A DNA stretch of 64,000 nt from Candidatus Heimdallarchaeota archaeon. Its GTDB lineage: Archaea; Asgardarchaeota; Heimdallarchaeia; Heimdallarchaeales; Heimdallarchaeaceae. The first letter of the stretch is position 1; every line of letters begins with the position of its first letter. The stretch is from positions 1-64,000 of the forward strand of contig JAEOTK010000196.1 in the NCBI GenBank assembly GCA_016839875.1. The letters are read 5' to 3'. The notes below the pieces were generated by a model that was given only the letters and a program-made list of their open reading frames with translations, was not told where the DNA came from and searched no databases. Positions 43,572 through 52,152 of the stretch are shown here, in pieces. The translations under genes were made by a program, and so were the position numbers.

Positions 43572-44021
43572 ATGAATACTTTTGTTTTCCAATGCTTCGG
43601 TCATCCAAATATTCTAGCAAAGCACAAGACTACTTTGGAATTTACAACTGATGAATATATTACACATCGGGGAGATTGCATTATTGGTGTTCGTTCCTCA
43701 AAAGATTTGCGCGAAATAGACAAGATAATGAAAGAACAAATAAAAATGGATAGTAGTAAAATAATAATTCAGATCAAAGTCAATGATCTGGAAGAATTTG
43801 TGGAAGGAGAAGGTTCGTCAGAATTAGATCTCTCAGATTCAAGTGCCATCATAATTCGAAAAAGCTCTTTTAAATGTCCTCGCACTTTAATGATTAATTC
43901 AAACAAGGCTGCTAAGGATATCTCTCGAGAGATAATTGAACTAATGAAAGACGAAAATTCAGTTATGGATGTGATAGTTCAAGTTAGAGATGGTTCTATT
44001 GATACTTCTAAACATGCATGA
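43572..44021 (+). CDS. DUF371 domain protein
   Basis: The 149-residue protein has the archaeal DUF371 order: FQCFGHPNILAKHKTTLEFTTDEYITHRGDCIIGVRSSKD, then a beta region, then SDSSAIIIRKSSFKCPRTLMINSNKAAKDISREIIELMKD. DUF371 proteins occur widely in archaea and have no proven role, although their gene neighbourhoods favour tRNA modification. The start is ATG 43572, since the TTG immediately before it lies in the same frame without a better signal. The 3' end overlaps the convergent trm5 by 43 nt. Confidence 0.85.
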   Translation: MNTFVFQCFGHPNILAKHKTTLEFTTDEYITHRGDCIIGVRSSKDLREIDKIMKEQIKMDSSKIIIQIKVNDLEEFVEGEGSSELDLSDSSAIIIRKSSFKCPRTLMINSNKAAKDISREIIELMKDENSVMDVIVQVRDGSIDTSKHA

Positions 44022-45052
44022 ATCTCGTGTGGTGCGCTTTCTCTGACTTTCTGGAAATTTATTATCTTGCTTATTGACCAGTTAACATCTTGGAGCTTCT
44101 GCTCAAGTAAGCTCAGAACCTCGTTTTCCGGATTATCATCTGAGACAAAACTATAGAAGAATAAATGACCTCCTGGCTTGATAACCTTACAAGCTACATC
44201 TAAATATTCAATTGATTTGGAAGGTAGATTCATTATAACCTTATCCGCTTTTGGAAGATTAGTGGTTAAATCCCTACAATCTCCAGTCAATGCATTTATC
44301 TCTCCTTTTAGCTTATTGATTTCTATAGATTTTTCCAGACACTGAATTGCTGTTTTGTTAATGTCTATTGCGTAGATTGTACTTTTACTATGCTTAGCAA
44401 TATGCAAAGGAAAAGATCCTACACCTGTAAATAGATCTATGATTACTTCATCTTTCTGAATAATTTTAGCGATGCGATTATGTTCATTTCCAAGTCTAGG
44501 ACTGAAGTAAACATTACAAACATCAACCAATATCTTAACGCCATGTTCATGATGCTCTGTTTCGCATTTCTCCTCACCTGCTAGAAACTCTAAATCTCTG
44601 ATTCTTAATATGCCTGATACAGCTGAAGCCTTTCTATAAACTGTGTTTATTGCAGGAAATAATGAAAGAAGAGCCCTACCAATTTCTACTTGAAATTCTA
44701 GTACTTCTTTTGGAATATCGACAACAATAATATCACCAATAGCATCATATGCTTTTGGAATAAATTCTCGTAGATGAGTAGGTATTTGCTCTGATACTGC
44801 ATCATAAAGGTTTTTTGGAGATGAACCCTTTTTTTCGAAAGAAAATTTCTTTATTTTGTGCTCTATTTTATTGGGACTTAATGACATTAAACCTTGAGCA
44901 TCATCTATTGAAAGCACTACAGGAATTATGAGAAATTCTTCTTCTCTGATAAACTCTAGAGATGTGTCGATAACATAGTGTTTCACAAGCCATTTTCTTG
45001 TTGCTTCAGCAAAAACATATTTTATCTGGATCCCAATAGATTTTACTTCCAT
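43979..45052 (-). CDS. trm5: tRNA (guanine37-N1)-methyltransferase Trm5
   Basis: The 357-residue protein has an N-terminal D1-like domain (1-60), a D2 domain with DIPKEVLEFQVEIGRAL, and a class I methyltransferase domain. In the latter FSPRLGNEHNRIA (the tRNA-binding block), DLFTGVGSFPLHIAKH (motif I) and MNLPSKS (the NLP catalytic motif) are in order. Trm5 adds the m1G37 that prevents frameshifting, or makes the wyosine precursor. It ends in a 43-nt overlap with the DUF371 gene, which is unusually long and implies that both ends are functional. Confidence 0.92.
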   Translation of the reverse strand: MEVKSIGIQIKYVFAEATRKWLVKHYVIDTSLEFIREEEFLIIPVVLSIDDAQGLMSLSPNKIEHKIKKFSFEKKGSSPKNLYDAVSEQIPTHLREFIPKAYDAIGDIIVVDIPKEVLEFQVEIGRALLSLFPAINTVYRKASAVSGILRIRDLEFLAGEEKCETEHHEHGVKILVDVCNVYFSPRLGNEHNRIAKIIQKDEVIIDLFTGVGSFPLHIAKHSKSTIYAIDINKTAIQCLEKSIEINKLKGEINALTGDCRDLTTNLPKADKVIMNLPSKSIEYLDVACKVIKPGGHLFFYSFVSDDNPENEVLSLLEQKLQDVNWSISKIINFQKVRESAPHEIHACLEVSIEPSLT

Positions 45053-45147
45053 TATATATTTCCTTGAAAGAAACCTTTTAAGAGTTCTTCTTGAGTATTG
45101 AAGATGAAAGCTTTAAAGTTATCAATTAATCTGGCAGTGATATTCTA

Positions 45148-46098
45148 TTGATTAAAGCAATTCTTGTACTCAAATCAAATGGTTCATGTAGATATTACAG
45201 GATATATGATGAACAATGGGGTACAGAAGAAAAGAATGTCGAAGTCATTAGTTATATTACTGCAGTTACATCTATCATAAGTGAGTTTGGAGAAAGATCA
45301 CCAGAATCAATTGAATTTGGAAATAATGAGATCATGTGTGAAGCAAAGGGTGACTATATCCTGACTATTGTCACAGAAAAAGGAAGGTATGAAAATCTAG
45401 TTGAAAGAGTGAAGAAGAATTTTAGAGATAATTTTCAACCTCTAGAAATCATTCAAGAAAATCCAACATGGATTGAAGACGAAGAGTTTCGAGAAAAAGA
45501 GAGAGAGGGGATTTACAGATTTATGAGAAATCTGAACTTAATTATAAATAAGCGAACTCTTCTTGGAAGAATAGGGATTAAACAACAGATCAAAGAGGAA
45601 CCTATGGAAAAACCGTTAGTAATCAGTGATGTTGACTTATTGATTACTGTTGACACTGGACAACCAGTATTTTTGATGCTTACACTTTCTTTACCTTATG
45701 ATGCTACTCTTTTTACTGCATTCATGTCTGCAATTCTTGATTTGGGAAATTCTATTGGTCTTGGAGAGTTAACAAAATTAGAAAGTGAGAATTTAGTTAT
45801 TTATGTTAAACGAATTCAGAAAGCATTTGCAGTCGTCATAACCCAAAACAAGTTGTATAAAACTGCTTACAAACGTTTTGCAGAATTTATTGCCAATGTA
45901 TGCAATGACTGGTTACGAAAAGATGGAATGGATGTAGACGAAGCATTTCAGGTTTTTGAAGAAAGAAAGCAATTTGAAGAAATAATCAAAATGGTTATCG
46001 ACACAGATACTTGGGAGAAACATCTGATTAAGGAATGGGAGAGAGAATACGCAGAATTATTGACAATTGAGCACGAAGTAAGATCAAATCTATCTTAA
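45148..46098 (+). CDS. Tandem longin-like domain protein
   Basis: The 316 residues contain two copies of a longin-like module. The first (about 1-95) opens IKAILVLKSNGSCRYYRIYDE and contains IMCEAKGDYILTIVTEKGR before a long helix. The second (about 155-270) opens DLLITVDTGQPVFLMLTLSLP and contains LVIYVKRIQKAFAVVITQNK before another long helix. Between them is a charged linker. A C-terminal helix rich in E/K follows. Longins bind small GTPases and occur in vesicle-trafficking and TRAPP-like proteins; the tandem form resembles eukaryotic multi-longin proteins in outline. The start is TTG 45148, with GTGAT eight nt upstream; no in-frame ATG would keep the first strand. Confidence 0.6.
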   Translation: MIKAILVLKSNGSCRYYRIYDEQWGTEEKNVEVISYITAVTSIISEFGERSPESIEFGNNEIMCEAKGDYILTIVTEKGRYENLVERVKKNFRDNFQPLEIIQENPTWIEDEEFREKEREGIYRFMRNLNLIINKRTLLGRIGIKQQIKEEPMEKPLVISDVDLLITVDTGQPVFLMLTLSLPYDATLFTAFMSAILDLGNSIGLGELTKLESENLVIYVKRIQKAFAVVITQNKLYKTAYKRFAEFIANVCNDWLRKDGMDVDEAFQVFEERKQFEEIIKMVIDTDTWEKHLIKEWEREYAELLTIEHEVRSNLS

Positions 46099-46100
46099 AA

Positions 46101-46199
46101 TGGTGAGCCTGGCGAGATTTGAACTCGCGACCGACGGATAGCTCTACGAGAAAAACTCGTTTAAGAGTCCGCTGCTCTACCTAACTGAGCCACAGGCCC
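46101..46199 (-). tRNA. tRNA-Lys (anticodon CUU) with a 22-nt intron
   Basis: The minus-strand gene has acceptor GGGCCTG/CAGGCTC with one G-U pair, discriminator A and an encoded CCA. The anticodon stem (GCGGA/TCCGT) and loop CTCTTAA, anticodon CTT, are complete once a 22-nt insertion after position 37 (46140-46161) is removed. The unspliced RNA forms a bulge-helix-bulge structure, so the tRNA splicing endonuclease should cut it. Confidence 0.95.
46140..46161 (-). other. Canonical archaeal tRNA intron (bulge-helix-bulge)
   Basis: In the precursor, CTCT of the anticodon region pairs with AGAG of the intron to form the four-base-pair central helix. It is flanked by 3-nt bulges TAA and CTA, and the intron closes on itself through ACGAG-TTTTT-CTCGT. 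Cutting after the second base of each bulge removes exactly 22 nt and restores a 7-nt anticodon loop. Confidence 0.93.
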
Positions 46200-46242
46200 T
46201 ACATTGCTGTAAGATTTTTCTACGTCTCTTTCGTTCTATGTT

Positions 46243-46262
46243 TTTTAATAAAACTTTCGTTT
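46243..46262 (-). promoter_or_regulatory. Promoter (BRE/TATA) of tRNA-Lys(CUU)
   Basis: The 20 nt are identical to the block before tRNA-Lys(UUU), reading AAACGAAAGTTTTATTAAAA on the minus strand, with the TATA-like element about 45 nt from the mature 5' end. A leader of about 20 nt would be removed by RNase P. Confidence 0.7.
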
Positions 46263-46352
46263 ACTCATTCAATAATTCCTCCTCTTCCTCTATGTACTTA
46301 AGAAATCGATTTCAGCATAGATTTTTAAGCAAGTTTGAGGTTATTTTTTTCT

Positions 46353-46841
46353 ATGTCAGAACAACGTGAAGTTCCTGAATATGCAAAACCTGCTTTGTAT
46401 GTTGGTGCAATGATTCTAGGTTTGATAGGAGCCATTCTTGTCTTCGTTGCTGAATTTGGATATTGGTATGAAGGTGGGTGGAGTTATGGGTACAACTATG
46501 GTATTGATACAGAATTTACTCCTGGATTTCATAAGTTTCTCATAGTTCTACTAGGATTGGCTTTTCTTTATGTATTGTTTATAGCTTTACAGCAATTTTA
46601 TCCTGTTCTCAAAGTATCCGAAGATGCGAATAAGAAATTGGGTAAAAGTGGTTTCTTTACCGCCATAGGCATTGTGGTATTAACTCTGCTTCTTACTATA
46701 CTCTTCTATGTTTGGACAGGTAGTATTGATAATCACTGGGCTAGCTACTTAAGCACTGGTTTTTACGCAGGAATATTTGGAGGGTTATTAACCACTCTCT
46801 TCTTCTGGCTTGCACAGAGGATTGATAAACAGAAATCATAG
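46353..46841 (+). CDS. Four-helix integral membrane protein of unknown function
   Basis: The 162-residue protein has four hydrophobic segments, near residues 15-40, 66-85, 105-125 and 135-155, and a short polar tail. The first loop is rich in Gly, Tyr and Trp (YWYEGGWSYGYNYG). It lies downstream of the tRNA-Lys promoter but on the other strand. I recognise no family. The start is ATG 46353, after a TTG frame extension that I do not trust. It might be a small archaeal membrane subunit, but the neighbours give no clue. Confidence 0.6.
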   Translation: MSEQREVPEYAKPALYVGAMILGLIGAILVFVAEFGYWYEGGWSYGYNYGIDTEFTPGFHKFLIVLLGLAFLYVLFIALQQFYPVLKVSEDANKKLGKSGFFTAIGIVVLTLLLTILFYVWTGSIDNHWASYLSTGFYAGIFGGLLTTLFFWLAQRIDKQKS

Positions 46842-46923
46842 ACTTTCAGGTGAAACTATTTAAAACCTTTAATTCCTTTTTTCTTATTCAAGTATTATAC
46901 TACTCGAATCTGGGTGTATTGAT

Positions 46924-48324
46924 TTGACAGCATTTGATTTTTTCAAAAATAATGAAGATAAATTCTTAGAAGAATTATTTGATTTGATTCGAATTCCTAG
47001 CATTTCTAGAAACAAGGAAGATGTACAAACGGCTGCTAATTGGCTTGAGAATAAACTTAGACAAACTGCTGATTATGTTGAAAAGATTCCAACTTCAGGT
47101 AATCCAATTATAATCGCAGAATGGAAACCTCAAATTGATGAAATATCGGCTAGCATACCAACCACTATTTTACTGTATGGACATTATGATGTTCAACCAC
47201 CTGATCCATTAGATGAATGGCTCTCCCCTCCATTTGAACCAGAAATACGAGATGGACGAATTTTCGCGAGAGGTATTGGTGATAACAAAGGACAATTCTA
47301 TGCACATATGGTAGCAATTGAATGTTTGCACAAATTCAATAAACTTGGTGTGAAAGTTAAGATAATTCTAGATGGGGAAGAAGAACTAGGCTCTCCCTTT
47401 ATTGAAGAAGCTATAAACAAGAAAAAAGAATTTTTCAAGGATATTGATTTGGTTGTAGTTTCAGATGGTCCTGCCGATCCTACTTGGAAACCTACACTGG
47501 AATTTGGAGCTAGAGGAATAATTACTATGCAGTTTGATCTAAAAACAGCCAATGGAGATGTACACTCAGGAAATTTTGGTGGCATTCAACCCAATCCTGT
47601 CTGGGATCTAATTTCAATCTTGAAGACAATGAAAGATGATCAGGGTAAGTGTTTAGTTAATGGGTTCTATGATGATGTTTTTGTACCCAGCAACGCTGCT
47701 CTACAAGCCGCAGATGATTTGAATAGAGATCCAGAAGTTTACAAGAAACAGTTAGGGGTTTCATATTTCGGAGAAGAAAAGGATATACCATTGACTCATA
47801 GAGTAATGTTTAGACCTACTTTCAATATTCGTGGTATTAGCTCAGGAAGTGTTCGGGAAAACTCACGCACAATAATACCTAAAGAAGTAGTTGCTGAGAT
47901 TGATATTCGACTTGTACCAAATCAAACACCAGAAAAAATAGAAGAATTAGTCGTGAGACATCTAGATGAACTAAAAGAAAAATCAGAAGATTATGCTCAG
48001 ATTCTTGAAAGATGTAGAATCAATTTTGGAACAAGTTTCTATCCTATGTTTACTCCTCTTGAACTGCCTTGGACACAAATTTTAGAGCAATCTATTGAGG
48101 AAGGTTTTGGAGAAAAACCTTTGAAAATCCCATTAGCTGGTGGGAGCTTACCTTTATATTCACTCTATAAAGCTACAGGAAAACCTCTGTATATCATACC
48201 ATATGCTCAACCTGATGAAGATAATCATGCACCTAACGAGAACATGATGGTTGAATGGTTTGCAAATGGAGTGAAAACAAGTATCTATTTACTTGAAAAT
48301 CTGGGGAGGAGTAATCAACGTTAA
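46924..48324 (+). CDS. M20-family metallopeptidase (dipeptidase/acetylornithine-deacetylase-like)
   Basis: The 466-residue enzyme has the M20 metal motifs. These are LLYGHYDVQPPDP (His and Asp), ARGIGDNKGQFYAHM, the LDGEEELGSPF glutamates, and VVSDGP, together with the dimerisation region FGARGIITMQFDLKTANGDVHSGNFGG. A late NHAPNENM motif supplies the last His. Order and length fit the dipeptidase/carnosinase branch. Start is TTG 46924 without a strong Shine-Dalgarno. It is followed 15 nt later by an amidohydrolase gene, suggesting an operon for degradation of amides or peptides. Confidence 0.88.
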   Translation: MTAFDFFKNNEDKFLEELFDLIRIPSISRNKEDVQTAANWLENKLRQTADYVEKIPTSGNPIIIAEWKPQIDEISASIPTTILLYGHYDVQPPDPLDEWLSPPFEPEIRDGRIFARGIGDNKGQFYAHMVAIECLHKFNKLGVKVKIILDGEEELGSPFIEEAINKKKEFFKDIDLVVVSDGPADPTWKPTLEFGARGIITMQFDLKTANGDVHSGNFGGIQPNPVWDLISILKTMKDDQGKCLVNGFYDDVFVPSNAALQAADDLNRDPEVYKKQLGVSYFGEEKDIPLTHRVMFRPTFNIRGISSGSVRENSRTIIPKEVVAEIDIRLVPNQTPEKIEELVVRHLDELKEKSEDYAQILERCRINFGTSFYPMFTPLELPWTQILEQSIEEGFGEKPLKIPLAGGSLPLYSLYKATGKPLYIIPYAQPDEDNHAPNENMMVEWFANGVKTSIYLLENLGRSNQR

Positions 48325-48339
48325 ACTCAGAGTGATAAT

Positions 48340-49950
48340 ATGTTATTTGCAGATGTTGTGTTGCTAGACGGGAAAATTATCACAATGGATGTTAATGAGT
48401 CGATAGTTCAAGCTGTAGCAGTTAAATTTGGTAAATTTGTAGCAGTCGGTGAAGATTCTGACATTAAACCTTTCATAGGAAATGATACTGAAGTGATTGA
48501 ACTTTCAGGAAAAACAGTTATTCCAGGATTAATTGATTCACATGGTCATTTCATGAGAACAGGAGCATCCAGAGAGTTATATGTTGATCTTAGTGAAGAG
48601 TCTGGTATTCATTCAATCTCTGATATTCAATCTAGACTTAGAAAAGTAGCAAAAGAAACACCTAGAGGAGAGTGGATTTTTGGATATCAAGAAGATGATT
48701 CGAAACTAGAAGAAAAACGTCATCCTACAAAATGGGAGCTAGATGAAATCTCTACTGAACATCCAATTATCCTAACCACAGTTGGAGGGCATTTCTGGAT
48801 GGTTAATTCATTAGCATTTGAGCAAGCAGATATAACAAACGAAACTCCAGATCCCGTAGGAGGGAAATTTGATAGGGATGCAGAAACAGGAGAACTAACA
48901 GGAGGACTTCATGAAGAAGCTTACAACTTGTTAAGACCAGGTGGTTCCCCAAATCCTACAAGGGAACAAGCATACAAAGGTGCTGAGCAGATACTGAAAG
49001 AATGTGCATCTGTTGGACTAACCTGCATTTATGACTTGGTTGAAAAACCAGAAATCCAAGCTGCTATTGAACTCAAAAATACCAACAATTTACCCATTAG
49101 AGTAAGAATGGATGTTACAATTGATTTACTAGATGAAATGGATAAACTAGGAATCTTCAGAGGTTTAGGAGATGATTGGCTTAGGTTATGTGGTTTGAAA
49201 TTCTTTTTCGATGGAGCAATTTCTGCAAGAACTGCTGCTGTATCTGAACCTTATTTGGATAAACCTGATTTCTATGGAGTAATGGCTACTACCAAAGAAC
49301 TTGCTACTGAAATTCTAACAAACGCTTATGAAAAAGGGTTTCGTATTTCAGCTCATGCTAATGGAGATAGAGCCATTGCTATCTACTTGGATATTATGGA
49401 AGAATTGCAAAGCAAGTATCCTCGATTAGATCCACGAAATAGAGATATTCACTGTACTGTTATAAATCAGGAATTGGTTGAAAGATTAAAAGAATTAGAG
49501 ATTCTCCCAACAATTTTCGGACCTTATGCTTACTATCATGGTGATAAACTAATCTCTGCATTTGGTGAAGAAAGATTAGAATTTATGTTTGCAGCTCGAT
49601 CCTTCTTGGATGCTGGGATAACTATAGCAGCTCACTCAGATCATCCATGTGCACCATATCCACCTCTAATGGCTATTCATGCACTAGTAAATAGAAAAAC
49701 CAAATCAGGAAGACCAATTGGACAAAAGCAAAAGATTTCTGTAATCGAAGCATTGAAACTCTATACGACTCATGCAGCATATCACTCATTTGACGAAAAC
49801 CTGTTGGGTTCAATAGAGGTTGGTAAGCTAGCAGATATGGTTGTTTTAGGGGATGATATTCTAACAGTTCCTTCTGAGCAAATCATTGACATATCTATAG
49901 AAATGACAATCATCGACGGAAAACCAGTTTATATCAAGGAAATTGTTTAA
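48340..49950 (+). CDS. Amidohydrolase family protein (YtcJ-like, amidohydrolase_3)
   Basis: The 536-residue protein has the amidohydrolase TIM-barrel features: VIPGLIDSHGHFMRTGA with the first metal histidines, then FFFDGAISARTAAVSEPYL, GFRISAHANGDRAI, and a late LDAGITIAAHSDHPCAP. The N-terminal strand DVVLLDGKIITMD is typical of the imidazolonepropionase/YtcJ branch. The substrate is probably an N-acyl or cyclic amide, but cannot be named. A GAGTGA Shine-Dalgarno precedes ATG 48340. It is part of the run with M20 peptidase and the SDR gene. Confidence 0.85.
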   Translation: MLFADVVLLDGKIITMDVNESIVQAVAVKFGKFVAVGEDSDIKPFIGNDTEVIELSGKTVIPGLIDSHGHFMRTGASRELYVDLSEESGIHSISDIQSRLRKVAKETPRGEWIFGYQEDDSKLEEKRHPTKWELDEISTEHPIILTTVGGHFWMVNSLAFEQADITNETPDPVGGKFDRDAETGELTGGLHEEAYNLLRPGGSPNPTREQAYKGAEQILKECASVGLTCIYDLVEKPEIQAAIELKNTNNLPIRVRMDVTIDLLDEMDKLGIFRGLGDDWLRLCGLKFFFDGAISARTAAVSEPYLDKPDFYGVMATTKELATEILTNAYEKGFRISAHANGDRAIAIYLDIMEELQSKYPRLDPRNRDIHCTVINQELVERLKELEILPTIFGPYAYYHGDKLISAFGEERLEFMFAARSFLDAGITIAAHSDHPCAPYPPLMAIHALVNRKTKSGRPIGQKQKISVIEALKLYTTHAAYHSFDENLLGSIEVGKLADMVVLGDDILTVPSEQIIDISIEMTIIDGKPVYIKEIV

Positions 49951-49996
49951 TTTTATAAATGTAAAAAAATATTAAGTAGTATTCTTTCCTCATGTT

Positions 49997-50713
49997 ATGA
50001 ATATTCAGAACAGTCCAGAATCTCTTCGAATTGTTATTACAGGAGGATCGAGTGGAATAGGAGAAGCTGTGGCTTTAGAAATGGCAAAAAGTGGGCATAG
50101 TTTCTACTTGACTGGGAGAAATGAAAGTCGATTGAGAGATATATGTAATACATTAACATCATTAGGTTGTAAAGCTTATTTTGGCGTCGGTGATGTTAGT
50201 GATGAAGACAGTGTTAAACAAATGCTAGAAGAAGTAAAAAGTAAACTTGGTGGTGTAGACATTGTTTTTGCAAACGCGGGAGTTGGATACTTCGGAAATC
50301 TAGAAGATCTGACAATTGAACAATATGATGAACAATTTGATACAAACGTTCGAGGAGTTTTTCTTTGGTTAAATAAAACCTTACCACTACTAAAAGCACA
50401 AAATAGTGGGCAAATAATTGTCACCTCATCTAATCTAGGTCTGAAAACAGGAGCTAGATGCTCTTTATATGCTGCAACAAAACATGCAGTACAAGCTATG
50501 GTTTGGAGCTTGCGTGATGAATTGAAAGGTACAGGGGTTAAAGCTGCTACCATTAATCCTGGTTCCGTAGATACCCCTTGGTTTGATGGCAAAGATGTAG
50601 ATAGATCCAAGATGTTGTCTGCTGAGGATATAGCTAAAGCTGTTCGGTTCATAATAGACCAAGATGATACCAGTGACATAGATCATATACTCCTAGTGCC
50701 AGGAAAAAATTAA
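49997..50713 (+). CDS. Short-chain dehydrogenase/reductase
   Basis: The 238-residue protein is a classical SDR: cofactor motif ITGGSSGIGEAVALEMA (residues 12-28), VFANAGVGYFGNL (NAG near 88), the catalytic Ser in SSNLG and the YAATKH catalytic Tyr-xxx-Lys near residue 155-159, then NPGSVDTPW. The substrate is unknown. It is the third gene of the plus-strand run after the amidohydrolase, with a 46-bp gap that contains a T-rich stretch. Confidence 0.9.
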   Translation: MNIQNSPESLRIVITGGSSGIGEAVALEMAKSGHSFYLTGRNESRLRDICNTLTSLGCKAYFGVGDVSDEDSVKQMLEEVKSKLGGVDIVFANAGVGYFGNLEDLTIEQYDEQFDTNVRGVFLWLNKTLPLLKAQNSGQIIVTSSNLGLKTGARCSLYAATKHAVQAMVWSLRDELKGTGVKAATINPGSVDTPWFDGKDVDRSKMLSAEDIAKAVRFIIDQDDTSDIDHILLVPGKN

Positions 50714-50725
50714 TCCTAATATCCT

Positions 50726-52066
50726 CTATATCTTGAAATCTCTTCGAATTCGTACGAGCTTCTGCGAAATCGGATGAACCTTTGCTTTTTCGAAAGATAC
50801 TGCAATTATTGGAATATTACAAGAATATGATTCAAAGACATCTTGAATCTTTTTTATTACTACTTGACTTATTATATCCCTTTTTGTATCATCTTTTTCT
50901 AATTGCAAGAGAACTTTTAATTCGGTGAAGGACTTCTGGATGACCTGATATTCTGTTATCTCATCAGAAGAAGAGATTATGGCTCTACGTAGATAATCGG
51001 GAAAGATAAACTGCAACTCCTCACTATCAGTTCTTTGAGACCACAATAAATCATCGTTTCTTCCTTGTATTTGTTCAATAACTCTGAAAGAAGATCCACA
51101 TTCACATTTCTGTGAACTGATAGTAACTAAGTCATTAAGCTCATACCTAATAATAGGCTGCGTTTTCTTATGCAAATCTGTTACAATCATTTTAAAGCAA
51201 GTTTCTCCAGGATGTGTTTCTGTTCCATCTGAGTTAAATGTTTGAACCTTAATTATATCTTCATTAATATGCAATGAAGCCTTCTTACATGACATGGCAA
51301 TTGGTCCCTCACTTGCTTGGTAAATCTGATGAATTTTACACCCATAGATTTCTTCTAATTCCTCTTCAACTTCAGGATAAAGAACTTCAGCAAATGAAAC
51401 AACTCTGGGAGGAGTAATATCTAATCTTCCTTGGTTAATCTCTTTTGAAATAATTTGAAGCATAGAAGGAGGGGCTGCTAACACATTTGGTTGTAATTCT
51501 TGAAGCTTCTTACTTATGTTTTCTATAGAATCTAATTGGCTGATGTGAGTTAATTTCTGACCGAAGCTATCTATCTGAAAAGCTGGAGTTGTTACTCTCA
51601 ATATGAATGCAATGTTTAGTTTCATTGTCTTTGGAAAACTGAATCGTGCAAAAAAAGCTGCTCTAAGATATCTTTCTTCTGAGGGACTGGTTATAACTAT
51701 CCCCTTGTTACCACTTGTTCCTGATGACATCGCAACATTATACTTTCCAAATCTTACCTCATAATTCTGGGCTTCCTCAATTTTTAGACAAAAATCCAGA
51801 AGTTCTTGCTTTTCTAACCCCTCTGTGTTATATTCAGTTAGATTTTCCATCATAATGTTCTTGTTTACTGTGGGTAAATTCCAAACATCATTCAGATTAT
51901 ACCCTGAATAATGTCTCTGGAAAAATGATGAATGCTGATGAACATGTTTTACGGTATTCTGTGCATTTTTTAGCTGATATTTCTCAAGCCTTTTTTTATT
52001 CATTTTTTTGAATCTTCTTTTACAATTAAGAAAGAATAATAAGAATGACTTGGTCTCAAGTTTCAC
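50726..52066 (-). CDS. Phenylacetate-CoA ligase-like adenylate-forming enzyme (PaaK/CapK family)
   Basis: The 446-residue protein has the adenylation motif NVAMSSGTSGNKGIVITSPSE near residue 115, a strand with APPSMLQIISKEI, the tyrosine-rich YQASEGPIAMSCKKA near 245, and PIIRYELNDLVTISS, ending with the CECGSSF Cys pair and PISQKLVRIRRDF. This is the PaaK/CapK branch of acyl-adenylating enzymes. Exact acid substrate is unknown. It starts at GTG 52066 with GGTGC just upstream. A later ATG (52003) would shorten the N-terminus by 21 residues. Confidence 0.82.
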   Translation of the reverse strand: MKLETKSFLLFFLNCKRRFKKMNKKRLEKYQLKNAQNTVKHVHQHSSFFQRHYSGYNLNDVWNLPTVNKNIMMENLTEYNTEGLEKQELLDFCLKIEEAQNYEVRFGKYNVAMSSGTSGNKGIVITSPSEERYLRAAFFARFSFPKTMKLNIAFILRVTTPAFQIDSFGQKLTHISQLDSIENISKKLQELQPNVLAAPPSMLQIISKEINQGRLDITPPRVVSFAEVLYPEVEEELEEIYGCKIHQIYQASEGPIAMSCKKASLHINEDIIKVQTFNSDGTETHPGETCFKMIVTDLHKKTQPIIRYELNDLVTISSQKCECGSSFRVIEQIQGRNDDLLWSQRTDSEELQFIFPDYLRRAIISSSDEITEYQVIQKSFTELKVLLQLEKDDTKRDIISQVVIKKIQDVFESYSCNIPIIAVSFEKAKVHPISQKLVRIRRDFKI

Positions 52067-52152
52067 TATAGCACCATTTCAAGTTATAGCTATAATGTCA
52101 GTATTCAACCTTAAAAGAATTCTGAAAAATAGTGTTAGATTAAATCTTTGAT

